DNA of 64,000 nucleotides from Aspidiotus rigidus (GCA_035079385.1 JAVHKY010000028.1:3720001-3784000), one strand, 5' to 3'. Numbered from the stretch's first letter, positions 22,105-35,435 are shown. The notes: generated by a model from the letters alone, not told the origin. Program-made: numbers and translations.

Positions 22105-23600
22105 AAACCTAATCTTGTGCCTCCCCTCCTAATGGGTAGCCTAAAGTGCGTAAAGAAGATCCTCCTATGCGGCTAATCGTCTTTTTTGTGACTTCACCCA
22201 CATACTTCCTGGCTAAATTCCTAGGTTGTTGGTTTGAATCACGTGTTGAGTTTGATTCTCCTTACATAAGCTCAAATATGTAAATTTCCATCTTGAATCA
22301 ATTCAATGTTCTTTCAATGTTGTTGGTTTATTCCCTGATATTCCTAAGGCTTCTACTATCCAACGTACGGGTGACCTACTTGTTAAATCCGATACACCTC
22401 ATAAAGAATTCGAGGAATGAAGGAATCCCTGTTAGTTCTCCTCTGGGCTCCCATTTTTCGGAGATTTTCATGTCTAAATTAGGACTTGACCTCTTCTCTT
22501 TGGGCCATGTATTTTTGAATGACGTCCATTATTGGCACAATTACTTTGACGAAGTTTTTTGTGCGTGGAACAGCCTTCTAGATCTCCTCAGTGAGTTCCT
22601 CGCATATTTGAACAAACAATACCTTTCCATAAAATTTATGTTGGAAGTTAGCGGTTCCTCCAAAAACTTTTTGGATTTGATCATCTCGGTTAAAGACGGC
22701 ATTTATGAGTTCTGTATTTATGGAAAAAATACATCGACCGATATCGTGATTCACGGATCGTCGGTCTGTCCTGTTGCCCACGAGACGTTTAATAGTTTTA
22801 ATCCATCGTCTAACTGGTCCATAGGAGGATTAGAAGGAAATGTGTCGCCGTGAATCGCACCACAATCGTAGGTTGCGTCCGATCAGGCTCCCATTTCTGG
22901 GAAAGTTTTCTTCCCAACTGGGTCGCATCCTCCGTTTTTTTGTATTTCGACCAGCGTCTTACAATCCCACCACCGTAAAAGTTAATCTGTTAAATTAGAA
23001 GATTCCAAGAGTGGTGTTTATAGAGCGACATGTAGGGACTGCTCTGAGGTATATATAGGGAGACTGAATGACAATTTAAAATTAGAGTTGCCGAGCAGGA
23101 AAAGTCTTGTCTAGGAGAGTTACTCTTTGCCGATCACTTCATTACTAGAGGTCATTGTTTCGAGGATGTGTCGAAAGTCCTCCTCCATAGGGAGAATTGT
23201 TAGAAGTTGAAGATCCCCGGGAGGGGTTCCCCGTGGGAACCGGGAATGAGTTGACCCTGACGTTGAGGTGCGCAAGAATCTGCCGAGACGAACGTCCCCA
23301 CGTCGAGAGTAATATATTGAAAGAGACCAGCGGACACGCTAAGGTGCGACTCATACAGGCAGGTATGAGCACGACGAACACTGGTGAGTCAGGGACAGCT
23401 CAGAAAGCCGAGGTAGAGGCCACGGTTGGAGATTCGAGAATTCGTCCTGTAGACGGATCGCGCTGGAATACATTGAGATTCTTGGCCATCTGAATGTTAA
23501 AGACGTGAATTGAACTTAAGAGGTTCATTCTTGAAGAGGGGTTGATAGAATTAGTTAACGGTTATGATTCACACATTGATGACTTGCTAGTTCAATCATG
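22105..23600 (+). pseudogene. Degenerate Penelope-like element
   Basis: Clearly homologous to the 40642-42153 element throughout: a PPPNG-PKVRKE start near 22120, IPVSSPLGSHFSEIFMSKLG (motif D region), HYWHNYFDEVFCAW where the intact copy has YVDDV, then the thumb, then a broken GIY-YIG endonuclease part near 23010-23180 (GVYRAT.RDC..VYIG) and the tail near 23560. Changes of both catalytic aspartate context (YFDE) and many frameshifts show it is dead. A 260-bp GC-rich sequence interrupts it at 23205-23465. Confidence 0.75.
23205..23465. other. GC-rich insert inside the dead Penelope element
   Basis: The element's 3' part is continuous with the intact copy before and after this stretch (GGAGAATTGTTAG on the left, AATACATTGAGATTC on the right), but these 260 bases have no counterpart. 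Base composition is far richer in G and C than anything around it. Open on both strands but no domain recognised. Confidence 0.5.
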
Positions 23601-23936
23601 ATTTCTCTGGATGTAATCAACCACGATACCTTTATTCGAGCACCCGGCGTACTATTTGTTATTGGGGAAACTTTTTCGGCACGTTAAAATGTTTAGAAAT
23701 AACGATAAAATGTCAACGATATAGTAATGAGTGTAAGCAGGAAAAAATGTATTTATTGCACGTTACTTGATGCGCGATGGAACAATTTTTTGTGACGTTA
23801 AAATATATAGACATAATGATGATTCGATAAAGATAAAAAAATGAGTGTAAGCACTGCATGAAGGCAATGGACGATAATATTATCAGCGAATTCTTATTAT
23901 TGCAGAGAGGGAGAGAAAATCGAAGTACACAAGTAA

Positions 23937-24851
23937 ATGTTATCTGCTGTACCTGGTGCCATAACGGCTGGTTTCCGAGAAGTGTTTGGAGAACCTGGGA
24001 AAAGGATCTTTTGCTATTTTCATGTCGTGGAAAACTTGGAAAAATATTTAAAGGCACTACCAAAAACAGTGCGCGGAAGCTTGAAAGGAGACGTACGTAC
24101 TCTGCAGTTGTGTAACGATGAAACATCTTTCTTGAAAGCGTCAAATCTTTTCTTGGAAAAATGGAGAGCCGTGAATGATGGTCGCGTTAAAGCATGCATT
24201 GATTATTTCCAGTCGCAGTGGCTGGCAAAAAACAGTGGCTGGTACGAAGGTTACTCAATGGGTTTCCCGTCAACCAATAACGGGATTGAATCCACTAATG
24301 CGGTTATCAAGCAGGAGCACACCATAAGGGAACGTGCTCCAGTCGGTCAGTTTTTAAATAGTCTCCTAGAGCTTGCGATTAAGTGGTCACTAGTAAGGGA
24401 TCCGCTGTGCAATCATTATATTCCGTTTCACAAAACCCCTTCGGTATCCTTATCTCATTGGACTGCAGCGTACCAATGGGCCATGTTAAAAAAGAAAGTC
24501 TTGCAAGATGAACGCTCCGCCTCCTCCGATACCCGCATCTCCGATACTAGGGTTGTCTACGTCTGTTCTACATCAAGGGATGAAACTATCACACCTGATA
24601 TCCTCAACGAACATCTGCAGAACACATGGAACACATTTTCTGATTTCGAGCGCCACCGCCACCGTGTCACAAAATAGTTTTAGATGGGGTTGAGTCTACG
24701 TGTACGTGCCCCTCAATGCAAACACACATTGGGAATGAGGATCCGGCTTCACCTTGTTACAGTTTCTGCCAAAGCGAAGACAGTGCCCCTTGGGCAAAAG
24801 CGGAAGCGAGGGCGCCCTACTTTAGCTAAGAAGGCTCTCATTATCCAATGA
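23937..24851 (+). pseudogene. MULE transposase fragment with broken SWIM finger
   Basis: The frame from 23937 to 24677 encodes GAITAGFREVFGEPG then FCYFHVVENLEKYLKALPK, the second half of a MULE catalytic domain (D..AI...F......CYFHV..N), and NNGIESTNAVIKQEHTIRER further on. After the stop at 24675 the finger is split: TCTCP (24701-24709) is in another frame from CKHTLGM (from 24717), which returns to the main frame and runs to an AT-hook-like QKRKRGRPTLAKKALIIQ tail ending at about 24851. A small deletion inside the finger explains the shift. The N-terminal half is absent. Confidence 0.65.
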
Positions 24852-27800
24852 AGTTATTGTTCTTTTTTTTATTTAATTTTTTCCTCGTGTTTTGTTCATT
24901 GTGCATGTTAAATATTTTGACTATACATTTTATCGTTTATTTGTAATAATTTCATCGTTTTGAACTTACCGCCATTTACATTTTTGGAGGGTCGTATTGA
25001 TTATTTTAACGTGCAATCCATTGTTTAACGTTTAATTTAATTACATTTCTTTTGGCTGAATCCTTTTTCTTAACGTTCATACAATTATTTCATCGGGACT
25101 TCATTTTTTCATAGTTCAACATATTTTTCGCATCGTTCCCTCCATCTATTTTAACGTGCCGATAAATGGCACCCTTTCTTATTATATCTTTCCATGGGTT
25201 TGAATCGTTATAGCTCAGTCCATATGCGCCAGTATTATACCTAGATACACGTGCGTAATGCAAATATTTTACAATATTCGTGGCACTTCGTTCATGACGG
25301 AGATTTTCCTCGCTACATCGGTGGAAAAGATCAGCCTCCCTCTAAAGTGATGAACTTTTGTTCCAATCACAATAATGACTCGAGAGAAATGAAACATTTT
25401 AGCTTTTTCTATGGATACAAAATGCTGAGAATATTTGTACAAAAAATTGAAGACGGATTTACCATTTCTCTGACGACTCTAACAGGAACAAAAAAAAAAA
25501 AAAAAAACTTTCAAAACGGACGATGAAATACTATTGTGTGAAAGAATGAGGAAATTTGTGAGCGACGAAACAAGGAAACTAGGGAGTAAAAAAAAAATAA
25601 TAATAATGATAATAATAATGAAACAAAAACTGCGTACAAAGTAAATGGGGAAACGTACCGGCATAAGTGGTTTAATCAAGAGAAATCACTTTAATCAGAT
25701 AGTTTAGCAGTATTTCTTATTTTTGTGCCCACTGCGAAACAAAATACATATACTCATGCTGCCACGGCTGGTAGCGAAAAACTTTGACGGTAATGCTTTA
25801 TTTCACTTTATTTTTCTTTTCTTTTATGCCCCTTTCCTCGGATTTAACCCCAAATAAATGCACTCCGGTCTATAAAAATAAAGTAAATTACCGAATAAAT
25901 GAAAGGGAGGGAAGTATTCTCCAAGACCTCCTCAAGCAATAACACGCGACAGGAACGATGGATTTCATTTATGAGTTTTCTTACTGGTAGATTTTAATTG
26001 TGTGTGGAACTTTCGTATACGTACCCTGTACATCCTTCGAGCTTCATTCGCACGTGTGGATCTACAACATAACAACTAAACTGCTTTTCGGTGCATCGAC
26101 GAACAAACTATCGTGTCATTTTCGTCGTCTTAGGGTGAAACTTTTTTGGAAGTTCCCTTATACTTCGCCCTGATCATACGCAGTTTCCTGCGGAGGGCTA
26201 TAATATAGGTGATGTTGAATTTGTAATAAATATTTCATTTAATGATGGATAATAACTGTCGACAATATCCTATGAGCAGTTTTGAAGTGCACGATCAATG
26301 AATTCTTGGACGGGTACATGCGTGAAAATATATTTGAGGCGGCGAAAGAAAGCACAGGAGATAGCTTATGTCTTTAGCCAAATCCATCGAGTTTTGGACC
26401 GTATAGACAACCGACCTAAGCTACTTAAGCTGACGAAATTGTGAGTCTTGTGCCACCTTATACGAGGAGCTACCTTTGGTCTGGTCTGTGCGTCCTTATG
26501 AGACAATGTGCTAGGAGAAGCCACAAACTTGGCGAGCAAGCTATCGCGAAGAAATGCGCTCCACTTGATTAAAGGATCAGAAGTTTAGAACTTTGTATGT
26601 ATCAATACCTCAATTTTCCGGTTGCGCTCATGACTGAAAGAGAAGAGCATCTTATGTTTTGAAATATCTTGTCGCAGTTAAATACAGCGTGACTCATTTC
26701 TATAAATTTATACTTCTGATGGTCATTTTGTCTTCTACCAATCCGCACTTACTTTGTGTTGTTGATGCTCCGTCGCATTTACAATTACTTGCTCGCTTAC
26801 TACAGGTACTGAAGTTTTCAAACCTAATGAAATCGGGCCCACATAAAAGTTATTTAAACTCTTCGTAAACTTAATCCGTCGTTACGAGCGCGTAATTCTA
26901 ATTTATGTTGATTCGACTCTAAATGGAAATTAATTCGTTTACACGTTGCGCTACAAACATCTGTCGCTGTAACATATAGTTATTGCTGTAGCGCAGTCTT
27001 TGCAATCTCTTTGGTTTTATCATCGTTCAACTCTTCATTAAATATTTCATTGCAAAGGTACCTTACGTACATGAAACTTATCATTATTTCCTTACCACCA
27101 TCATAGAATCGAGCACTGGTACACGAACGTGTAGATAGATAGTTGAGTTACGCGAGAAATTTTGTGGATTACAAGATGTAGCTTTTGCGCTCATTTCATA
27201 TTATTAAATGTACCGCTCGAATGAAATTCATTCGGTTACGAGTTATAAAATACGAGTCGCACGAAAACAAAAATACCACGCATTGTCGAGAATATTTTAC
27301 ACTATATTTCGCAATCGTCTTATAAGCCACAAGTTATTCACGCGCATTTGAATGTAAATTAGGCAGAAAGATATCCTTCTAATAATACAATAGCTTCTTC
27401 GAAACTCTTAATTGGATCAGATAAATTAACTCTCGAGTAAATATAATTACAACCCCTACGCAGCTCACAGCCCACGCTCCTCCACAGGGCAAGAGATCGA
27501 AATCAAGAGAACAATGATTTTCTCGGTTCGATAGATGTAGAAAATAGCCCACATTTGTGTAATTCTATCATGACTAACAAATAAGAACTTTCTTTAGAGT
27601 TTTACAAAACTTCTCAAATCATCGCATTACTTTTTTTTTTTTCTCCTATTTTTGTTGGAGGTTCTATGAAGGTAAAAAATTCTGGAGATGATGACACAGC
27701 GACGTCATCTTGGGAAATATAGAGTGCTGTATAGGGTGTTCGAAATCGAGAGTAGATTAACAAAAGAAGCTAAGTTCTGCAAAAGTTTTTAATACTCACC

Positions 27801-28540
27801 AACTAAACGAGCCTCTTTCGGTTCGCTAATTATCTTTAAATTTCTATGCCGACGTTATACTGATGGAGATAGCTGAGCATTCAAGTTGATATTAACAGTA
27901 TAAAGCATCGAAGCTTGAAAATATTCAAACTCGACGAAAGGGAAAAAGTTAGGTACTTACTACTGGTTGCGCATCTTTTTCTTTCGCATTCTATTTGATT
28001 CCGTAATTTAGGAAAAGGAGGAAAAAGAGATTTTGAAAGAAGAGAGGCTCTAACCAAGCTTTTCGAAGGGTACAACTTTAATTTTTGATTTTTTTTTTTT
28101 TTTTTGTTTTACGTTCCTCTCAATCCGGCTTTTATTTATTGTTCCATCATTCATCGAGGAGAAAATTAAATGACCTCAAACGTTTTCAACTTAGTCGAGT
28201 GCACTGATCGAGTTCCATCTGAGAAGAAAACGAACACATGAAAAGACATTTTTACTACTACGGAGAGTGTTTTTCTAATGAATAAACTTTGGTTAGTAAG
28301 TATCCTCTATTTTTCTTCTTCTTCTTTTTCTTCAATTTTATCTTCAAAGAATTTCATAATTACATAAACGTACCGGTATTCCAAAGTTTATACCAGGAAG
28401 TTTCCATTTTATCGTTGGAAGTTTCTATTTATTTATAGTAATAATCAGCTTTTATTTTCTGTATTATAAAATTATATTAATATTAATAAGCACTCAATAT
28501 TCGAAGCAGATAGCCAAGACAATGCTGAATTGAAAGAACT
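24852..28540. other. No gene seen
   Basis: AT-rich sequence with a homopolymer tract near 25491-25507 and simple ATA/AAT repeats near 25590-25620. No supported exon, RNA gene or recognisable transposon. Confidence 0.4.
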
Positions 28541-29095
28541 GGAATGAATTTAATTTGATTTCAACTTCTTCGAAAATCATGTTCCCCCTTAATTTTTTTG
28601 TTTTTTAATCGCTTGTGTGTCGCATGTGCAGCACCGCCCGTCCTCCATGATGGAGTAGGTGCGGACTGCGTATGCATTTAATATTGTTTCCTCCAACACC
28701 GGAATCGACCCTTTCGGGTATAACTTCAGTGAAGGAGGAATCTCCTAGGCGAACCCCCTCTTCTACTCGGCAACTGCCAAGTTGCTTTGGCAACCACCAA
28801 GCTACAGTGCCCCCCTGGCACGCACAAAAACATAAGAACACTCACAACAACAAACACCACCACAATACCAATACAGTAGGTCATTGTTGGAGTTTCTTCA
28901 TCTTCTTCTCTCTTCAGGGAAGATCTTGGACCTCTTCTTCCTGCAGATCTAGATGTTGATGGTACACAGGTGTTGAGTAGGCCATAGCATGGTTCTGCAT
29001 TTGCCTATTCCATTCCTGGTCCATCTTCCTCTTCATGATGGTGGAATGAATTTAATTTGATTTCAACTTCTTCGAAAATCATGTTCCCCCTTAAT
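28541..29095 (-). mobile_element. 5'-truncated retroposon between 54-bp direct repeats
   Basis: The 54-bp sequence starting GGAATGAATTTAATTTGATT is present at 28541-28594 and again, identical, at 29042-29095. The 447 bp between them read on the minus strand as a short protein end (QNHAMAYSTPVYHQHLDLQE, stop) then a 3' UTR and an A-rich tail (GCGATTAAAAAACAAAAAAA) abutting the first repeat. That is the structure of a truncated LINE-type insertion with an unusually long target duplication. The perfect repeats suggest it is recent. Confidence 0.65.
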
Positions 29096-29865
29096 ATTCA
29101 GTATGATCTTCATATTGATTGTTTATTTAGGTATAATTGGAATTTTAAGGTTTTTTCTTTTTATTAAAAAAAAAGAATTGGAAAAATAAAATAAAAACGG
29201 TTTATAAAAAGGGCTTTGATTGGAGGTTATTTCGTCCAATCTTCGTAAAAAATATTTACAAAAAAATTCAAGTATTTGTATACAGGGGACTGGAGGAGTG
29301 AACGAACGAAGGGGTAGATAGCAGGAAAGATAGAGTATTAGTATAGAGAAGCAAAAGGACGTTGGATGTTTGAAGAAATAAAAATCAATAGAAGTCTGTC
29401 GTTGCAGTGATGAAAGTTGGGCCATTGAAAGAGAATGTGATTTAGATAAGCTGTGTGGAGTTTTCCTGAGTGAAGGGGGAAAAGAGGAGAGATGTCTTCG
29501 ATACGTTGCCTGAGAGTCTGTTGTCATTGAAGCGAAGTCCACCGGTTATTACAATGAAGTTTCTGTTTATGAATTCAAGCCAACATGTACCATGAGCAGG
29601 GGTGCCGTGAGGCAATTTTTATGAAGATGATTCTCCGTAATCGTTTTAGGGGGGGGGGGGCAGATAATTTCTTTCTTTTTTTCATTTTTTTTTTTTTTTT
29701 TTTTTAGGTATAAGAAATTGAAGTTTGAGGGAGGTGTTTCTTCATTGGACCAGGGGGATCACGGCACTCCTGATGACCGTGGGGGTATGGTGTTTTCTAG
29801 AAGGTAATATTGGGAGGTGTTTTTGACATATTGTGCGTAGAGTAAATTCCATTTTGCTGAATTAT

Positions 29866-30992
29866 CTACCCGGGCAAGTTCTGACTGATAAGTGGAAACT
29901 TCCGGGAAGATTGCGAGAGACAGCCTGCTTGAGCTGCCTTGTCGGCCCTCTCGTTACCTTCAATCCCCTGTGACTTGGGATCCACAAGAAGAAGGTGAGG
30001 ATGTTTCGGATTTGTTGCAAACGTTCTATAGAAGATTACGGAGTAGGGGGTTAGTGGCTTGGCATTGACTGTATGGGGGTTCTGTGACGGAGACGGGTGC
30101 AAAAAGAGAGTCTTGAATTATGAGTAGTTGTCGTTGAATTCGACTGGAATAATTAAATTGATAGACGAAGGTACGGGCCACATTTATGGCCACGACCTTG
30201 CAATCGAAGGATGAGAAGCCTGGACAGACCTGCAAATGTTTTGTGAAATTTGAATAAGTGTCATAGATGAAGGCTACGCCACCATAGGATGCCACTTCGA
30301 ACCGTCTGTGGTCACGAAATTGTAGTGAAATGAGTTCTGAAAATTGTTGGGATATATCAACATTGTGTTCGATAGTAACCACAGTGAGGGACCAGCGGTG
30401 GAAGATTTCAAAAAGAAAGGTATGTGTTGGTAGGATAACCTTCAATGGACGGAAGTGATGTGAAAAGTTTGGAGTTTTTACTTGAAAACATTTCTGTCGG
30501 AGGTTTCTTTCAGAGGATAACGCGCCATTACCGCTGTTAGACTAAGAAGCAATGCGTGTGCAGAATTTTTGAGTGAGGTAAGTTCTTCTAAGTTGGAGTG
30601 AGGGGTATTTTTGCTTCACCTTCCATAGTGGTGATTGGTGTAGTCTTGATGGATCTTAGAATATGGCGAAGGGCTTGCTTGGTTTCAGATTACATCGAGC
30701 TTATAAAGATGAGACTGTGCCGCTGAACCTTACGGAGATTCATAGTCCATTTTGCTATGTATAACGGATTTGTAACGCATGGATACGATTTTGGGGTCCC
30801 CATCCTACCTGCTATTGGACAAAGTTTGTAAGAGGTACATGACTCCGGGGAACCGAGATATGCGGGTTCCAGGTGGTCCAAAAACACTCTGAAGTACTTG
30901 TGAAACGAGTTAATGGGGACTCGTACTCCCTGAATTTTTGTGTTGGTAAGCTGAGGGTTAACCGGTTCAAGTACAAATAGAACGATAAGCAT
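29866..30992 (-). pseudogene. Degenerate LINE (RT tail plus RNase H)
   Basis: Minus frames in order: KIQGVRVPINSFHKYFRVFL and DHLEPAYLG (RT thumb, KYLGV.LD), TPKSYPCVTNPLYIAKW; then GGVAFIYDTYSNF and KVVAINVARTFVYQF with a LLIIQDSLFAP strand (RNase H core), and finally SQGIEGNERADKAAQAG (the RNase H motif SHxGIxGNExADxxA). Domain order fits non-LTR retrotransposons of the Jockey/I/R1 group with RNase H. Several frameshifts; not active. Confidence 0.65.
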
Positions 30993-31640
30993 TTGTGAAT
31001 GGGAAGTAGATTCTGAAGTTCTTCTGTAAGATGAGTGAGAGTTTTCGAAAAGCGGTGAGTGGTAAAGGCAAGTTGCGGCTGAGTTCAGTAGATGACCAGA
31101 TCAGAAGTAGAATGGTAATAGGGTAATGACGCCTAAAATTGAGATGATGTACAAATTGAATAAAACTTATGGATACAATCTACTTAGACAAACTGAAAGT
31201 ACCCAATACCCATTCAAAGATAGTGTTGGGTCCGATCAGGTGATGTCACTTCATGCAGAATCATACATGGTTTGAGTGTACAATACATTTGGATTCGATA
31301 AATAACACCAGAAACAATCTTTCTTGAATTACCAGCCGGAAAAAATTTTGTCATTGCAATGCCATTTTTGCAACAAATGGTACAATATTGCCGTTTTTTG
31401 AGCGTTCTGGTTGGTCAAATTTCAAAAAGTGGGCGTGGTCAGTTGTTCTGTCAAAAATGTGGCAAAATGTCAGCCATATGGCATCAACTTTTCCCGGCGG
31501 GTAAATACCTATACTTGTTTGAAACTAGATTCAGAGAAATGGTGCAAGAGTTGTTCATCCTGAAAATAATGCTTCTCTCCCTCATCAAGAAACGAAAATA
31601 TAATTTTTGTCTTTATTAGACAGAAACTAGTAAATTTATC

Positions 31641-31934
31641 TTACCAACTGTACATCTTACAACAATTTTTGACAACATTGCCAAAATGTTCGAAAAATCC
31701 ATCTGCAAAAACCTGTTTATAATTGTTTCCTTTGTTCACCACTTTACCTTCCGCCTCTTCCTCTTCCAAATAAGTGCTCTCGTTCACGTAAAACTCATAA
31801 AAGTGTTGTTTACGAGTATTTCCTCTTTTAAAACTTTTCATAGCTTCCTCTGTTTTTTCGGAACTCGTCTCTGTTACTTCAAGCAACAAAAAAGAAATGT
31901 CGTCGTCTGATTTGATCTGTCCAAAAACAGTCAT
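31641..31934 (-). CDS. Small acidic open frame, unknown
   Basis: A 97-residue frame from Met to stop with an acidic, helix-prone middle (ETSSEKTEEAMKSF, YLEEEEAEGKVV) and an aromatic end (DGFFEHFGNVVKNC). Composition is more protein-like than most frames here, but the opposite strand is open too, no splice or family support exists, and it sits in repeat-rich DNA. Could be an orphan exon or chance. Confidence 0.2.
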   Translation of the reverse strand: MTVFGQIKSDDDISFLLLEVTETSSEKTEEAMKSFKRGNTRKQHFYEFYVNESTYLEEEEAEGKVVNKGNNYKQVFADGFFEHFGNVVKNCCKMYSW

Positions 31935-31999
31935 TCATTTAGAATGCGTACCTAAGCTCTTCAAACCATCTATTATCTCCGCGGCAATTGATTTTCCTC

Positions 32000-33740
32000 T
32001 CACTCATCAAGAAAATCTATGCGAAAAATTCTCCAATGTCCCTCGGTAATTCTGACACTAATAAAAAAGAAGACTTTCGCAAATTCGTACAAAAAAGTTG
32101 AGCGTGTTGAGAGGTGAATTCTATCTGCACGTGTAGCCTACATATACATACTTACACAATGTACTTAGTTCATCTCTTTCTGAGCGTATATGTATTGTCA
32201 GAGCTGATGGAATTTAAATCCTCAAGATGTCAATCAACCGAGTGAGGGACTTGGATAAGAGTTCGGTTGGCTTTACGTACTGCAGAAAAGAAAATCCGAT
32301 CAGAGACATCGGATGGATTCCCACGAGATAAGAATACTGCATTCGAAAAAGCCCTAATACTTAAGTCTAAAGTCACACCCTTTTTCTCACTGCTTTTCTT
32401 TTATTCCATCATCTTTTTCTTTTTGTTTCATTCCTGAAACACACAACGAGCATGTGTGGTATTAAGAATTCTTTCGCTCTATATAAACAGCACATAAGAA
32501 TTTTAAAACTTTCGCAATGCGCCGTGCGAGGCCATTAAAGTAATAATAACGCGTACAGAAGACTACCACAGATTTTTTCTCATTTCTGTCTACTCTATTT
32601 TTCTCAATTTGTATTCCACAAAGTAAGACTAACAAGATAAATGCTAAGGAGAAAAAGAAAAAACACGATACGTAAAGTTTATATCTCGTATGTTTCCGCT
32701 CTCACTTTAAATTAGGTAAAGTTCTCGAAGGTGATGGCGTGAAAAACAAACGTTGGCTGCAGTAACAACGACAACACTCGAACACATTTTCTTCGTTCTC
32801 GTCGAGTTTTAAAATCAATTACAAGAAACGGACAAAAACGACCCAGTAATATAAATTGAGTCAGTCAGATGTTCAGCAAACGACATGTCTGAAGAAGCGT
32901 AAGAAGAAAACTGTACGTAGGTGAAATTTAGAGTTAACATTAACGAGGAAGAGAAAGAAAAAAAATGTAGGTATAGACAGAGACAGAAAATTATTAGTGT
33001 GTCTTCGAAAATTGTTAATTAAATTTTAGGATGTTGCTGAAATATCGTATGAGTATGTCTAAATGAATTAACAAGAATTTTATTAAAACGTATTTTATTA
33101 ATTCAAAACGACCGGAGGACGTAGGTACCTATAGGTATAATTTGTACAAACGAAAAACGACTACCTACCTAACTTTTATGACTCTATTTCTTCTTTCATT
33201 CAATCGTGATGATGATGATGGTAACAATAAATAAGAATATTTTACTGGTATTACAAATCTTTCATATTTTCGCATAAAATCTGGTGGGGTCCTTTAAAAC
33301 TTTACTAACTTTTATTAAGTAACATTAGGGTCGACCCTCATAAAAAAATAAACGATCCAGGACCAATGACTTGAAAATTGGAATAGAATTGAAATTTTCT
33401 TATACCTATCTTGAGAAAACGGTATTTTTTGGAACCGAAGCATAGGTAAGAAGGCGACAAGATCTCAGATTCAAGCAGGTCTGTTCAGACTAAACATTTA
33501 TCAACGTTTTTATAGTTTTAAAATAACATGATAAAGTATGTCACATCTTCTGAAAAAATATTATTCTTATTTAAGACAGAACAGAACAAACTGTACGCCA
33601 ACAATAACAATAACAACAACAACGATCAAATGCTATTTGCATTCTCACGAGAAAAAAATTACTCAGATTTTAATAAAAATGACCTTACTTGAAAGGAATT
33701 ATAATTTGCTGCAAATCACTTTCTCTTCAACTTTTTGTTA
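32000..33740. other. No gene seen
   Basis: AT-rich intergenic sequence, with a short GATGATGATGATG tract near 33210. Nothing coding or repetitive is supported. Confidence 0.35.
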
Positions 33741-34524
33741 ATCAGCTTCATTTCAAGACCAGAAATCTTGAGCCAAGAGTCGTTGGCTTAACAGCTTGTA
33801 AGCCACAAGCTGATTTGGCTCATGGCTTAAGTAACATTTCTCTTTACCAAAGTGGCTTGATTGGGTCTTGCTGATGGCTTAATCTCTTGTTGTAGGCATG
33901 TCAAATCAATGCCGAAATTCACATGTACAGCGTTTTCCAGCTCATTTTAATAAAGTCACTGATAATGTCAAATTTTGTTTGAAAACAAACGTTGAATTTA
34001 GAAATAGTAGCGTTCACAGAAAAATAATATTGTTCTCAGTAGATTCAGATCCCATACTTGAGCATTCTTCTTTGGCTTTTAAAACTGGCTACATTGATTT
34101 GAGTCAAGGCAAAAAAAATTAGTTCATGACTGACTTATGGCTGGAGGTTTGCATAATTCGTTTGATTGGCTGATAGCATGAGAAGTCTAGAAACCTGAAG
34201 ACCGGAGTATCGGAGTCATTTTCAACGCTTGGTAGGAACGCAACTGTCAGGTCGCCCATAGGTTAGAAGCGCCACAATTGGCAGCGTCGCATTGACTATT
34301 TGCAATATTGGCTGACGGATGGCACTGTAAGTCAACCTTCAAATAAACAAATAAATGAATAAAATTGGAAGCGGGAGCAGGAGCAGGGCAATTTTCCTAT
34401 TTGAAAGTTCAGCCAGTAATCTCAAAATAACATGACACTAGGGGAGAGAGCAATTTAGGAGAAAAATAAAGAGAAGGAAATTTGTAAAACGCAAAATTTT
34501 CTACAAATCATTTTCTCTCATAGA

Positions 34525-34609
34525 AATTGAGGACCTTTCTGTCAAAAGGGCGTCCGCCCCATAAGAAATACATTGAGCGGATGCACTTTTGACAGAAAGA
34601 TCCTCAATT
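34525..34609. repeat. Foldback MITE (85 bp)
   Basis: Arms AATTGAGGACCTTTCTGTCA and TGACAGAAAGATCCTCAATT with one mismatch, around a core that includes CCATAAGAAATACAT. The same core sits inside the 36107-36322 element, so the two are related. Confidence 0.75.
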
Positions 34610-35301
34610 GATTCAGATTGATAAGAGGAAGCCTTCCACCCATCAGTCTTGAAGATATTGATAAACTCTTTTCTATAGAGCATTCTCGCACTAAAAGTTT
34701 CTGGTTTGTTCAAATTTGATTCCATTCTTTCTCAAACCAGCCCAAGAAACATTAATTATTTCATAATTCATTCCCAAGTTATCATTACACTTGATAATTT
34801 GTGAATAAATTATTATTTTTGACTTAATTTGGGTTCTGACAGATTTCCAATAGAGCTAAAAGTGTGAAATTTTTGTGTATTTGGCAGAGCTTAACGCTTA
34901 CAACCGTTATCAAGGATATACAGCGCTAGCGTCTACTACTCTTATCACCTAGCAAAGGCTTCTGACACATAGAGCGAAATTCTGGAATTCAAGCACAAAA
35001 ATAGTAGCAATCGATAGGAAATTTGATTTCTTCCATAGTTTATTCTCTTCAGTTTATCTTATTTCTAATCATCTTTTTAAGCGGGCAAATTGGTTGATGA
35101 TGAAATGCAATGAGTTCACCTTTTGCTTCTTGCTGTAGCGTGATAGAAGCGCGCTCCAACGGATGTACGGCCCAAACTGTAACCTGAATGAATGGCAGCT
35201 TTCAGAGGTGATGAGTGTGTGGGCTTAAACTTTTCATCCGCTTTTTTGTTATTCCCTTGGCTTCTCGGTGATTGGCGTCAGTTACTAAAAAATCTAAAAA
35301 T

Positions 35302-35435
35302 GTGACCCCGTCTACAGAAACCCGGCCTAGTGTTCAATTACAATCAGGAGAAAAGGAATCTTCCTTCCCTTGTAAAAGATTCTTTTCTCCTGATCAATAT
35401 CCAACCCTAAGCCGGGTTTCTGTAGACAGGGTCAC
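35302..35435. repeat. Foldback MITE with GTGACCC ends (134 bp)
   Basis: Outer arms GTGACCCCGTCTACAGAAAC and GTTTCTGTAGACAGGGTCAC, with a second inner inverted pair (AATCAGGAGAAAAGGAATCT against AGATTCTTTTCTCCTGAT). A shorter relative lies at 56619-56696. Confidence 0.85.
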
